A stretch of 64,000 bases of DNA, taken from contig JAEYPN010000026.1 of NCBI GenBank assembly GCA_023410715.1, positions 62,001 to 126,000 on the forward strand, given 5' to 3'. Source of the DNA: Bacillota bacterium (GTDB lineage: Bacteria; Bacillota_I; Bacilli_A; Izemoplasmatales; UBA1188). Shown piece by piece: positions 26,536 through 35,048 of this stretch. The notes below the pieces were generated by a model. It saw only the letters and a list, made by a program, of their open reading frames with translations. It made no database searches and was not told the origin of the DNA. The position numbers and the translations under genes are program-made. The stretch's first letter is position 1; every line of letters starts with the position of its first letter.

Positions 26536-26566
26536 AAATGGCTAGAAATAGCCATTTTATTTTTTA
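26536..26566 (+). terminator. Terminator after tRNA-Arg(CCT)
   Basis: AAATGGCTA/TAGCCATTT stem with a 4-nt loop and T-rich tail. Confidence 0.8.
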
Positions 26567-26672
26567 TTTAAGGCATTATATTTGTAAGCCACTTAAATAA
26601 TTAGATTTTTAATGTTTAATAGAAAATTTATTTTGTAAAAAATTATATACTACAAATTAATCTTTTATATGA

Positions 26673-26757
26673 TATAATCATACTATAATTGCGTATTCAA
26701 TTTATGAAAAATTGTGATCGCCATTAAACTTAAGTATAGTTTCTACTATACTTTTTT
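26673..26757 (+). promoter_or_regulatory. Promoter and attenuator-like leader before the FNT gene
   Basis: TATAAT occurs at 26673-26678 and again at 26684-26689. The leader can form a GCG/CGC plus CAATTT/AAATTG imperfect hairpin (about 26691-26722), then a strong intrinsic-terminator-like stem AAGTATAGT/ACTATACTT (26732-26753) with a T6 tail, ending only about 27 nt before the start codon. A terminator between promoter and gene suggests regulated read-through. I could not match it to a known riboswitch class. Confidence 0.5.
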
Positions 26758-26783
26758 ATATTATTGAAAAGGAGAATAAAAAA

Positions 26784-27407
26784 GTGAAAGAAGTATTTAA
26801 AAAATCAGTATTTGCAGGAATATTAATTGGCATAGGCGGAGTAGCTTATATATCATGTACTAGTAAAATTGTTGGGGCTTTGTTATTCTCTTTTGGACTG
26901 TTTACAATATGTTCTTATGGGCTATATTTATTTACAGGAAAGAATGGTTACTTTTTTGAATATAGTAAAGAAAATAAAATAAATCTATTAGTTGTATTAC
27001 TTGGTAATTATGTTGGTGCAACAATAGTAGGCTTATTATTTAGATATGTTGCCAGTGAAAGCAACTTAAATTTAGTAAAAAATATTGCAGAATGTAAACT
27101 TGCATATGAAATTCCAAAACTATTTGTTTTATCAGTTTTTTGTGGAATTATGATGTTTCTTGCGGTAGATTTATATAAACATAATGAAGGATTTACAAAG
27201 TTAATTTCAATATTTATGGGCGTAATGATTTTTATTTTGGCAGGATTTGAACACTGTATTGCCAACATGTTTTATTTTAGTGCGGCAATGATTTTCTCTG
27301 CTAAAATGTATTTATATTTAATGGTAATGATTATTGGCAATATGGTGGGCTCAATTGCGATTTGGTCTTTAAGATATTACAAAAAGAAAGTAAAACAGGT
27401 TAGTTAA
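26784..27407 (+). CDS. Formate/nitrite transporter (FNT) family channel
   Basis: A 207-residue pentameric-channel-type membrane protein with six hydrophobic segments. The FNT hallmark AGFEHCIANMF (central His about residue 157) is present, together with the N-terminal GILIGIGGVAYISC loop and GNYVGATIVG. It is shorter than FocA or NirC (about 260-285), as in several clostridial FNT proteins. It starts with GTG behind AAGGAG. The TAATG junction makes it overlap the radical SAM gene by one base. Transported anion (formate, nitrite, hydrosulfide or other) is not decided; pairing with a radical SAM enzyme is the only hint. Confidence 0.85.
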   Translation: MKEVFKKSVFAGILIGIGGVAYISCTSKIVGALLFSFGLFTICSYGLYLFTGKNGYFFEYSKENKINLLVVLLGNYVGATIVGLLFRYVASESNLNLVKNIAECKLAYEIPKLFVLSVFCGIMMFLAVDLYKHNEGFTKLISIFMGVMIFILAGFEHCIANMFYFSAAMIFSAKMYLYLMVMIIGNMVGSIAIWSLRYYKKKVKQVS

Positions 27408-28240
27408 TGAAATTTAGAAAAATTTATTTAGAAATTACTAATGCTTGTAATCTTAATTGCCCATTCTGTATTGAAGATAAACGAAAAAAAGAATTTATCA
27501 CAATTGAAAATTTTAAGTATGTAATAAATGAATGTGAAAAATTTACGAAATATTTGTATTTACATTTAAAAGGTGAACCTTTTTTACATCCAAAAATTGA
27601 TGAGATTTTAAATATATTAGATAAGAAAGATTTTAAAGTTAACATTACAACTAATGGTTTTATACTTTTAGATAATGAACTATATCTTAATCATAAATGT
27701 ATTAATAGAGTTAATATTTCTTTACAAAGCTTGATTAATTTTGATGATGAAAAAAGAGAAATTTATTTCAATAAATTAGAAAATTTAATTATAAAAAATA
27801 ATGAAATTTATCATAAGTATCTATTTTTGAGACTATGGAATTCTAAAAATCGCGATGAAGAAATGAAGTTAAATAATCAGGTTTTTGAATTTTTAGAAAA
27901 AAGGTTAAAAGTAAAAAAAGGTACTGATGATAAGCTAAGTGAATATCTATTTATATCACTTGATGAAGAGTTCGAATGGCCATCATTATCATCACCTAAA
28001 ACAAGTGATTTTGGCCACTGTTATGGTGGGGTAGACCACATTGGAATTTTGGTTGATGGTAGGGTTGTTATATGCTGCTTGGATTCAAATGGCGACACTA
28101 CACTTGGTAATGTATATAGCGCAAGTCTTAGCGATATTCTAAGAAGTGAGAAGTATCAATTACACTTAAAAAATATTAAACAAGGTAAGCTTTTTTTAGA
28201 ATTATGTCGAAAGTGTTCTTTTAATAAAAAGTTTGAGTAA
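27407..28240 (+). CDS. Radical SAM/SPASM domain protein
   Basis: A 277-residue radical S-adenosylmethionine enzyme. The cluster motif CNLNCPFC (Cys14, 18, 21) starts the TIM-barrel core, with the GEP motif in LKGEPFLHP and ITTNG. The C-terminus carries a SPASM-like set of cysteines: GHCYGG, VVICCLDSNG and LCRKCSF, separated by LGNVYSASLSDI, so auxiliary Fe-S binding is expected. Substrate unknown; no precursor peptide ORF was found next to it. Translationally coupled to the FNT channel. Confidence 0.85.
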   Translation: MKFRKIYLEITNACNLNCPFCIEDKRKKEFITIENFKYVINECEKFTKYLYLHLKGEPFLHPKIDEILNILDKKDFKVNITTNGFILLDNELYLNHKCINRVNISLQSLINFDDEKREIYFNKLENLIIKNNEIYHKYLFLRLWNSKNRDEEMKLNNQVFEFLEKRLKVKKGTDDKLSEYLFISLDEEFEWPSLSSPKTSDFGHCYGGVDHIGILVDGRVVICCLDSNGDTTLGNVYSASLSDILRSEKYQLHLKNIKQGKLFLELCRKCSFNKKFE

Positions 28241-28266
28241 TTATATACTATTATTATAGTGATTTA

Positions 28267-28295
28267 TTGACACCATTTTATAAATGTTGTATAAT
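28267..28295 (+). promoter_or_regulatory. Consensus promoter for the 28338 gene
   Basis: TTGACA, 17-nt spacer, TATAAT: full consensus in both boxes. Confidence 0.8.
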
Positions 28296-28337
28296 AGTTA
28301 CGTTAAGGAACGTATAGAATATAAATGAGGTGTATTT

Positions 28338-29654
28338 ATGAAAAAGTTTATTGCGAGATTATTTTTATTTTTATCTTTCATAGCTAGTATCATCGTAGTT
28401 CCACTTATAAAATTTATTCCTGAAAACGAAAGCTTTAGAAATCTTCTTACAGACGCAAAATTTAAATACATACCAATCGCTCTTGCGGCAATGTCATTTA
28501 TTATGATAATTGTTAGTTATGTTGAAAAAAAGAAGAAAGGAAAGGCATCAAATCCTACTGCTCGTGCAGCAGTACTACCTGTCGTTTTCTATGTGCTTGG
28601 TTTAGCACTACTTGTTGGTTATGTTGGGTTTGTTTACTATAATGTATACGAAGTAAAAACTCATCCAGCAAATGATATTTCATATTTACCAGTTTGGCTT
28701 GAAACAGCTTTAAAATTTGTGAAAATTGATACAAGCAAGTTCTTGCCAATCAAACTTATGCCATCACTAATAATATTGGGTTCATTATCAGCAGTTGTTG
28801 CTCTTATTTTTACCCCATTATTTATAAGAGGTATGAAAAAAAGAGGATTATTTGCTAGATTAATTATGATAATTTTCTTAGCTGGATTCGGCTATATTAT
28901 TTATGATTATGCAGTATTTATGGTTCAAAATTCAGCAATTAACATTTATGACTTAAAAGATGATATTTTGTATTATTTCCTTGCTTATGGAGAACTTATT
29001 TTAATAATTCTTTGTATTTCATTAATTACATTATTCCGTGATAGAAAAGCTTTAGAATATGCACAAAGTGGTCTTGGCAGTGAAGATGATGAATTTAAAG
29101 AATTAACACCAAAGCAATTAAAAGAAAAAGAAAAAGCAGATAAAAAAGCAGCAAGAATTGAAAAACGTAAAAACAAAAAAGAAGTTAAAAATTTAAAAAC
29201 AATTGAAGAAGAACTTACTCCAGCAAAAGAAGAGTTACAAACAGAATTAATTCCTGCAAATAACATTGTACCAGAAACAATAGAAGTCTTAGAAACTAAG
29301 ATTGAAGAAAAAGTTGTTTCTAAAAAGCTTGTCTTTGTCGCTGATGATCTAGATGAATTATTTGATACAAAATTTGGATTAAAAGATGTTAAAATGGTTG
29401 TCTATCCAGACCGTAAGGAATATTTTGTTAATAAGGCATTATTCTTAACGATAAGAACAGATTCAAAAGAATTGTCATTCCGTCAAGATATTGATAAAGC
29501 TATTAGACTAATTATTAAGTTCCCGCTTATTGGTAAAGATCGTTATGAAAATCATAAGATTTGGTTTAAGATTGCTGATAGTTCTGTATTAAGTAATGAT
29601 GTTTTAAGAGAAATAGTTAAAGAATCATACGATACAGTAGTCAATAATCGTTAA
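28338..29654 (+). CDS. Membrane protein with charged linker and C-terminal cytosolic domain, unknown function
   Basis: I do not recognise a family. The N-terminal 240 residues hold about six hydrophobic segments (around 7-25, 45-62, 78-101, 143-162, 173-195 and 212-236). Residues 245-330 form a highly charged Lys/Glu-rich linker (for example KQLKEKEKADKKAARIEK) likely to be helical or coiled coil. The last 100 residues look folded (VFVADDLDELFDTKFGLKDVKMVVYPDRKEYFV onward). It is monocistronic, with a full-consensus promoter and a strong terminator, so it is probably well expressed. Confidence 0.75.
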   Translation: MKKFIARLFLFLSFIASIIVVPLIKFIPENESFRNLLTDAKFKYIPIALAAMSFIMIIVSYVEKKKKGKASNPTARAAVLPVVFYVLGLALLVGYVGFVYYNVYEVKTHPANDISYLPVWLETALKFVKIDTSKFLPIKLMPSLIILGSLSAVVALIFTPLFIRGMKKRGLFARLIMIIFLAGFGYIIYDYAVFMVQNSAINIYDLKDDILYYFLAYGELILIILCISLITLFRDRKALEYAQSGLGSEDDEFKELTPKQLKEKEKADKKAARIEKRKNKKEVKNLKTIEEELTPAKEELQTELIPANNIVPETIEVLETKIEEKVVSKKLVFVADDLDELFDTKFGLKDVKMVVYPDRKEYFVNKALFLTIRTDSKELSFRQDIDKAIRLIIKFPLIGKDRYENHKIWFKIADSSVLSNDVLREIVKESYDTVVNNR

Positions 29655-29669
29655 TAAAAACAATAAATT

Positions 29670-29699
29670 AAGTATTGAATTAAAATTCAATACTTTTTT
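29670..29699 (+). terminator. Terminator after the 28338 gene
   Basis: AAGTATTGAAT/ATTCAATACTT perfect 11-bp stem, 4-nt loop, T-run. Confidence 0.9.
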
Positions 29700-29762
29700 A
29701 ATGACAAAACAAAACTTTAATGCTATAATACAACCATAAATTGTCATAAACGGGGGAATTTT

Positions 29763-32345
29763 ATGAAAAAGATTAAAGTTTTTATTTTAATGATGATATT
29801 ATTTGTAGTATCAGCATGTAATGTTACTAAAAGTACATCAACTACTACAACTAAAAGTGAAGTAACTTCTAAATCAACAGTCACTAGTTCAGTTAAGAAT
29901 TCATCTACTTCTTTACCTACTAATTCAACAAAAGCTAGTTCGACCGAAAGCAAGTCAACAAGTAAACAAACTACTTTAACAACTACAACAATTACTACAA
30001 GTAAATCAACAACAAGTAAACCATCAACAAGTAAGTCTACAACAAGTATCACGACTAAAAGTGCATATGAATTGATTTCAGAAACTTTTGCATACTTTGC
30101 ATTTAATTTTAATGGTAATGATTCTGAAGCAAATGGTGTTACTGAAAATTTTACATTGTCACTAATGGATACTAATGGCGTAACACTTTCATATACATCA
30201 GATAGTGATGCTATTAAGATAGTTGGTAACGAAGCCGTTGTCACAAGAAAAAAAGCTGATACTGTTGTTACAATAAAAGTAACAGGTTCATACAAAGGTG
30301 AAAGTTATTCAATAAACATTAAACTAACAGTTATTAAAAAAGAACAAACCATTAATGATGGTGATTTATACTTCTCAGAGTATATTGAAGCCACAAAAGG
30401 TAATGATAAATTTTTAGAAATCTATAATAATACTGGTACAGACATTGATTTATCAGAATATACTGTTAAAACATTTTCTAAAGATTCATCAAATACTGAT
30501 CGCGTACTTAGTTTAAGTGGCATAATAAAAGATGGTGACGTAATCGTAATTGCCCATACTGATTATAATGGCAGTATAAAAGTTGCTTTTAAGAGCACTG
30601 TATGTTATTTTTCAGGAACACACGCAATTGCATTATATCATGATGATGAGCTAATTGATATTATTGGCGGACCAATTGGTTCAAGTGGCACAACTTATCA
30701 AGATTTTTTAACTAATACTGGCATTGAGAGAAATGGTTCATTAATTAAGGGAAATGAAGTGTTTGATGAATCAGAATGGACAGCATTTGCCGATACTGAT
30801 TTATCAGGACTTGGTATTGCACCTGAAGGCGAGGAAGTAACTATTGGAGTTGTTTATGATTTAAGTAAACTTCCAAAAAACGTTACTTTAAATGGTAATA
30901 TTCCTAATTTCTGGGAATATGCTGTTTTAAAAGAAGATGGCGTTTTAGTTAATTTAACAAGCAAAAATTTTGATTTATCTAATCTTGATGTAACAAAGAT
31001 TGGTAATTATCAAATAAAATTTAATTATACTGATAAAAATAATAAGCAAATATCAGAGACTATTAATGTGGCCGTTGTAGATGCTAGTTATCTTTTAACT
31101 GACCATGATACGATTCAAGATGCGATTGACAGAAACGCATTTGGTGAAGATTATGTTTATAATGTTTTGCCAAGCACAGGTGAGGTTAATGTTTTAGTTA
31201 TTCCAATTCAATTTACAAGTGATTTATTCACTCAAGCAGAATTAGAAATGATTAATAAAGGTTTCTTTGGTGAGAATTTATCATTTGAATCACTAAAATC
31301 TTTTTACTTAAAAAGCTCATATGGAAAATTAACCATTGGTGGTGAAGTTTTAGCACCAGTTACTGTTAAAGAAACACCAAATTACTATAAAGACGCAACT
31401 GTAGTTGAAGATGGAATTACCTATTCATGTGGCGTTGATATATTAATTGAAGAAGCAATTGCTTATTATTTATCAGTTAATCCAAGCTTAGATTTATCAA
31501 AGTATGATTCTGATGATGATGGTTATTTTGATGCCGTTCATTTTATTTATTCATGTGATTATTCATCTGATTTAGAAAATGATGATTTTTATTGGGCTTA
31601 TCAATATTTCTATTATCCATCAGATAGTGATTATGGGAATATAATCAATATAAATGGTATAGAAGTTTCAGCTTATGTTTTTTCAAGTGTTGAATTCTTT
31701 TATGAAGATGAAGGAGGATCTGCACGTACGATTATTCATGAAACAGGTCACTTATTTGGTTTAGATGACTATTATGATTATACTGAATATGAAGGCGTAA
31801 GTGGTGGACTTGGTGGTGCTGATATGATGGATGATACATGTGGTGATCACAATGCTTTTTCAAAAATCATGCTTGGCTGGGTTGATCCAATTGTCGTTAA
31901 TTCTTCATGCGAAATTACACTTAATAAATTCTCTTTAACTGGGGATACAATATTACTAGCTCCTAATTTTAGTTCATTATTCTCAGAATATATCTTAATT
32001 AGTTATTTTACTCCAACAGAATTAAATGCTGATAATTACTATTTAGATCAAGCTGGATTAATTGTATATCATGTTAATGCTCAATTAATTACAAAAGATA
32101 ACGACTATTATTATAGTAACTATTTTAAATATAATAATTCAGATGCTGATAAACATTTAATAAAAATTGTTGAAGCGGATAGTAATAATTCAATTGCAAA
32201 AACTAGTACTGCCGACAATAACGATTTATTAAAAGCAAATCAGACATTAAATTTAAGTTTATCAGATGGAAAAGTATTTGCGACTATTAAACTAAATAGT
32301 ATAAGTGAAACTCAAGTAACGGTGTCTATTAATTTTGTTCAATAA
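29763..32345 (+). CDS. Lipoprotein M6-type metalloprotease with lamin-tail domain
   Basis: An 860-residue surface lipoprotein. Signal peptide ends VSAC (Cys19). Residues about 20-100 are almost purely Ser/Thr/Lys and act as a spacer. Next come a small beta-rich domain (100-195), a lamin-tail (LTD) domain (about 195-345; DLYFSEYIEATKGNDKFLEIYN start), a strand-rich linker, and an M6/immune-inhibitor-A-like metalloprotease domain from about 480 with the zinc motif HETGHLFGLDD (His659, Glu660, His663) and a Ca-binding-like DSDDDGYFDAVHF segment near 585. It likely degrades host or community proteins at the cell surface; that is inference. GGGGG ribosome site, own promoter. Confidence 0.85.
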   Translation: MKKIKVFILMMILFVVSACNVTKSTSTTTTKSEVTSKSTVTSSVKNSSTSLPTNSTKASSTESKSTSKQTTLTTTTITTSKSTTSKPSTSKSTTSITTKSAYELISETFAYFAFNFNGNDSEANGVTENFTLSLMDTNGVTLSYTSDSDAIKIVGNEAVVTRKKADTVVTIKVTGSYKGESYSINIKLTVIKKEQTINDGDLYFSEYIEATKGNDKFLEIYNNTGTDIDLSEYTVKTFSKDSSNTDRVLSLSGIIKDGDVIVIAHTDYNGSIKVAFKSTVCYFSGTHAIALYHDDELIDIIGGPIGSSGTTYQDFLTNTGIERNGSLIKGNEVFDESEWTAFADTDLSGLGIAPEGEEVTIGVVYDLSKLPKNVTLNGNIPNFWEYAVLKEDGVLVNLTSKNFDLSNLDVTKIGNYQIKFNYTDKNNKQISETINVAVVDASYLLTDHDTIQDAIDRNAFGEDYVYNVLPSTGEVNVLVIPIQFTSDLFTQAELEMINKGFFGENLSFESLKSFYLKSSYGKLTIGGEVLAPVTVKETPNYYKDATVVEDGITYSCGVDILIEEAIAYYLSVNPSLDLSKYDSDDDGYFDAVHFIYSCDYSSDLENDDFYWAYQYFYYPSDSDYGNIININGIEVSAYVFSSVEFFYEDEGGSARTIIHETGHLFGLDDYYDYTEYEGVSGGLGGADMMDDTCGDHNAFSKIMLGWVDPIVVNSSCEITLNKFSLTGDTILLAPNFSSLFSEYILISYFTPTELNADNYYLDQAGLIVYHVNAQLITKDNDYYYSNYFKYNNSDADKHLIKIVEADSNNSIAKTSTADNNDLLKANQTLNLSLSDGKVFATIKLNSISETQVTVSINFVQ

Positions 32346-32387
32346 TATTTGAATATTGACAGATAAATTAATAATAGGAGGAATATA

Positions 32388-33137
32388 ATGGATCTCGGTT
32401 TTTTTGGAATTATTGATGTAGTAATCTTAGTACTTGTCGCAGTTTTTGCGATTGTAGGATTTAAGAAAGGTTTTTTGCTAAAATTAGTTGAACTAGCTGG
32501 CGCTTTATTTGGCTTAATTGCAGCAATACTACTTGTAAAACCTGTAGCTGATTATATTGGACCAAGATGGTTAAATGAACCAGTTTATGAAAAAATTAAT
32601 AATGTTTTAATGGATGATAGCAACCCACTTTTTGCAGAAGCGATTAATCCTGCAAATCGGGAAGAACAAATAATGAAAGTTCTTGAAGGTTTAGAATTTC
32701 CAGACTTTTTAGATGATATTATTGTCAAATCACTTTCTAACGTTATTACTGAGGGAACAGTAAGAGAGTTTGTAGAAAATTCAATTACACCCATAATAGG
32801 AAGGTTTGTTATTCTTATTATTAGTTTTCTTATCTTATATATTGGATCAAGAATTGCTTTCTTTATTCTTAAGATTTTAATTAAGGCCTTCAGAAAAATG
32901 CGGTTCTTTAAAGTTGTTGATAACATATTAGGATTAGCATTTGGTCTTGTTAAGGTTGTATTATTAATCTTTGTATTATTATTAGTTTTATCAATTGTTT
33001 TAAATATCTCTTCAATTAATTCACAAATTGGTGATTTTGTAAGAATTGATATGCAACTTGATACAACTGAATTTAGATTATCTAAGTATTTATACAATCA
33101 TAATTGGCTAAAAGTCGTATTTGATTTGTTTTTGTAA
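32388..33137 (+). CDS. cvpA: CvpA family membrane protein
   Basis: A 249-residue membrane protein of the CvpA (colicin V production) family. The N-terminus IIDVVILVLVAVFAIVGFKKGFLLKLVELAGALFG matches the family start. About four helices are visible (4-24, 31-50, 135-160, 180-205), with a cytosolic or extracellular domain between helices 2 and 3. The role is poorly defined in the family and is linked to envelope homeostasis. AGGAGG precedes the ATG; a terminator follows at once. Confidence 0.88.
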   Translation: MDLGFFGIIDVVILVLVAVFAIVGFKKGFLLKLVELAGALFGLIAAILLVKPVADYIGPRWLNEPVYEKINNVLMDDSNPLFAEAINPANREEQIMKVLEGLEFPDFLDDIIVKSLSNVITEGTVREFVENSITPIIGRFVILIISFLILYIGSRIAFFILKILIKAFRKMRFFKVVDNILGLAFGLVKVVLLIFVLLLVLSIVLNISSINSQIGDFVRIDMQLDTTEFRLSKYLYNHNWLKVVFDLFL

Positions 33138-33165
33138 AAAGGAAATAAAAAATTTCCTTTTTTTT
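33136..33165 (+). terminator. Terminator after cvpA
   Basis: AAAGGAAAT/ATTTCCTTT stem followed by a long T-run; overlaps the stop codon. Confidence 0.85.
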
Positions 33166-33209
33166 ATTCTATTTTTATGTATTTTGTCATAATATTAGAT
33201 GGTGATTGA

Positions 33210-33668
33210 ATGAAAATATATTATATAGGTATTGCATGTGTAGCTGTTTTAACAGCACTGTTCTTAATTATTGGTAATAAGTCTGAGCCTGTTGGCGGAG
33301 ATGTAACCATTCCTGAGGTTGAAGTTTATGCGAATAGCACAAAACTTGCAGGTAATCATGTGGTTATAAAGAGTGAAAAGAAAATTGTTGATGAATCAAG
33401 TCAAACTCTTTATACTAATAACGTTACATTAAAAACAAAAATGACGTTAAAAGTCGCAACAGAATTAAATGACGCTGATGCTTTAGTGACAATTTATAAA
33501 GGTGATCAGTTAATTGCTTCAGGCAGTTTAAATTATGATTTTGATTTATCCAAGGTTTTAACCCAAGGTGAACATACCATAATTGTAAACATTAACTTTG
33601 AGAATATTGAAGTTTTAACAACAATAACATATAAAGTTGTAGTATCTAAGACTTCAGGAGGAAAATAA
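33210..33668 (+). CDS. Small membrane-anchored extracellular protein, unknown
   Basis: A 152-residue protein with one N-terminal helix (residues 4-22, uncleaved anchor or signal; no lipobox Cys) and a strand-rich exterior domain that looks Ig-like: repeated alternating hydrophobic strands such as VTLKTKMTLKVATEL, ALVTIYKGDQLIASG and GEHTIIVNINFE. I do not recognise the family. Ribosome site GGTGA. It converges on ispG, sharing a bidirectional terminator. Confidence 0.65.
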   Translation: MKIYYIGIACVAVLTALFLIIGNKSEPVGGDVTIPEVEVYANSTKLAGNHVVIKSEKKIVDESSQTLYTNNVTLKTKMTLKVATELNDADALVTIYKGDQLIASGSLNYDFDLSKVLTQGEHTIIVNINFENIEVLTTITYKVVVSKTSGGK

Positions 33669-33697
33669 AAAATTAGAGTTTCGGCTCTAATTTTTTT
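33668..33697. terminator. Bidirectional terminator between the 33210 gene and ispG
   Basis: AATTAGAG/CTCTAATT stem with a 6-nt loop, T-run on both strands. Confidence 0.85.
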
Positions 33698-34722
33698 ATC
33701 TCTTCTTTTATTACATCAATAATATTTTCGTCTTTAAAATGTCTTATAACTTTTCCTTTTTTAAATAAGTAATATTCATCCTTCGATTTAGCAATACCTA
33801 AATCAGCTTGTTTAGCTTCCCCTGGGCCATTAACAACACAACCCATAATTGCAACTGTAATATTTGAATTAATGGTTCCTAAATAGTCTTCGACTTCTTT
33901 GGCAATACTCATTAAATCATAAGTCGTTCTACCACAAGTTGGACAAGTAATCAAGGTTGGTTTCTTATATAAGCCCACATCAGCTAAAATTTCTTTAGCT
34001 ACTTTGATTTCTTCAGTTGAATCGGCTGTTAAGGAAACTCTAATTGTGTTACCAATTCCTTTTAATAATAGATATCCTAAGGCAATTGAGCTTTTAATTG
34101 TTCCGCCAAAAGCTGTCCCACTTTCAGTTACACCTAAATGTAGCGGATATTTAAAAGTTTTTGAAGCTAAAATGTTCGCTTTAATGGTATCCTCGACATT
34201 AGATGCTTTTATGGAAATTATAATATCATCAAACCCATATTTTTCAAGGAGCTCGACATGGTATTTAGCCGAAGCAACTAAAGCTCTTGGGGTTGGCTTT
34301 TTATATTTCTTTTCAATTGATCCGCTATTAATGCCAATTCTTATCGGAACATAATTTTCTTTAGCTTTTATAGCAACCTTCTTGATGTTTTCTTCACTGC
34401 CAATGTTACCAGGATTAATTCTTATTTTATCTATACCATTTTCAATGGCCAAAAGAGCTAGCCGATAATCAAAGTGAATGTCCGCAACAAGAGGAATATG
34501 GGTCCTTTTTTTAATTTCCTTGATAGCTAAAGCGTCCTCTTCATTAAGTAGAGTAAACCTAACAAGTTCACATCCAGCTTTTTCTAAATCTAAGATTTGT
34601 TCGACTGTTTCATCAATGTTTCTTGGGAGTGTGGTCGTCATACTTTGTATCACGACATGGTTATTTCCACCAATTTCTAAATTCCTTACTTTTACACTTT
34701 TTGTTTTTTCTCGATTATTCAT
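33673..34722 (-). CDS. ispG: 4-hydroxy-3-methylbut-2-enyl diphosphate synthase
   Basis: Fe-S enzyme of the MEP (non-mevalonate) isoprenoid pathway that converts methylerythritol cyclodiphosphate to HMBPP. The N-terminal TIM barrel begins VQSMTTT-like (IQSMTTTLPRNIDET); LVADIHFDYRLAL and RINPGNIGSEE are diagnostic. The C-terminal ferredoxin-like domain holds the three cluster cysteines in TCPTCGRTTYD and IMGCVVNGPGEA, and the catalytic Glu in NGPGEAKQADLG. ATG 34722 behind GGTGA is chosen over an upstream in-frame ATG. Presence of this enzyme argues for the MEP route and against a mevalonate-only lineage. Confidence 0.95.
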   Translation of the reverse strand: MNNREKTKSVKVRNLEIGGNNHVVIQSMTTTLPRNIDETVEQILDLEKAGCELVRFTLLNEEDALAIKEIKKRTHIPLVADIHFDYRLALLAIENGIDKIRINPGNIGSEENIKKVAIKAKENYVPIRIGINSGSIEKKYKKPTPRALVASAKYHVELLEKYGFDDIIISIKASNVEDTIKANILASKTFKYPLHLGVTESGTAFGGTIKSSIALGYLLLKGIGNTIRVSLTADSTEEIKVAKEILADVGLYKKPTLITCPTCGRTTYDLMSIAKEVEDYLGTINSNITVAIMGCVVNGPGEAKQADLGIAKSKDEYYLFKKGKVIRHFKDENIIDVIKEEIKKLEPKL

Positions 34723-34842
34723 AATATTCACCATAAATATTATATAATAACTTAGAACAAATTACGCTTAAAAAGAAAATTTCCTTGCTTTTTTTCTTTT
34801 AAAGTGATATATTGTATATAGACTAAAATCGGAGGTTTAAAT

Positions 34843-34992
34843 ATGCGCACAAATATTACTTTAAAATGTCAAACATGTGGCGAAGAGACTTATCATTCAA
34901 CTAAGAATAAGAAAACACATCCAGATAGAATGGAAGTAAAAAAATATTGCCCTAAGTGTAAAACAGCTACAGTTCATAAAGAAAAAAAATAA
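34843..34992 (+). CDS. rpmG: Ribosomal protein L33 (zinc-ribbon type)
   Basis: A 49-residue ribosomal protein beginning MRTNITLKCQTCGEETYHST. Two CxxC pairs (Cys9/Cys12 and Cys36/Cys39) are retained, making this the zinc-binding (C+) form. The typical NKKTHPDRMEVKKYCPKCK stretch is clear. A GGAGG site precedes the ATG and a terminator follows at once. It is too short for a length-filtered ORF list but is certain from sequence. Confidence 0.96.
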   Translation: MRTNITLKCQTCGEETYHSTKNKKTHPDRMEVKKYCPKCKTATVHKEKK

Positions 34993-34995
34993 TTG

Positions 34996-35019
34996 CTTCT
35001 TATTTAAGAAGTTTTTTTT
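34996..35019 (+). terminator. Terminator after rpmG
   Basis: CTTCTT/AAGAAG stem, 4-nt loop, T8 tail. Confidence 0.8.
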
Positions 35020-35048
35020 CTATTATAGGAGATTTTTTTGGAGGATTT

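Noticed and set aside
29744..30295. A 183-codon minus-strand ORF rich in Val/Leu/Asp
   Set aside because: It is the antisense of the Ser/Thr-rich spacer of the M6 protease; the repeat-like codons make a long open antisense frame.
33673..34722. Plus-strand ORFs within ispG (34004-34354, 34478-34747)
   Set aside because: They are antisense shadows of the clearly conserved ispG coding sequence.
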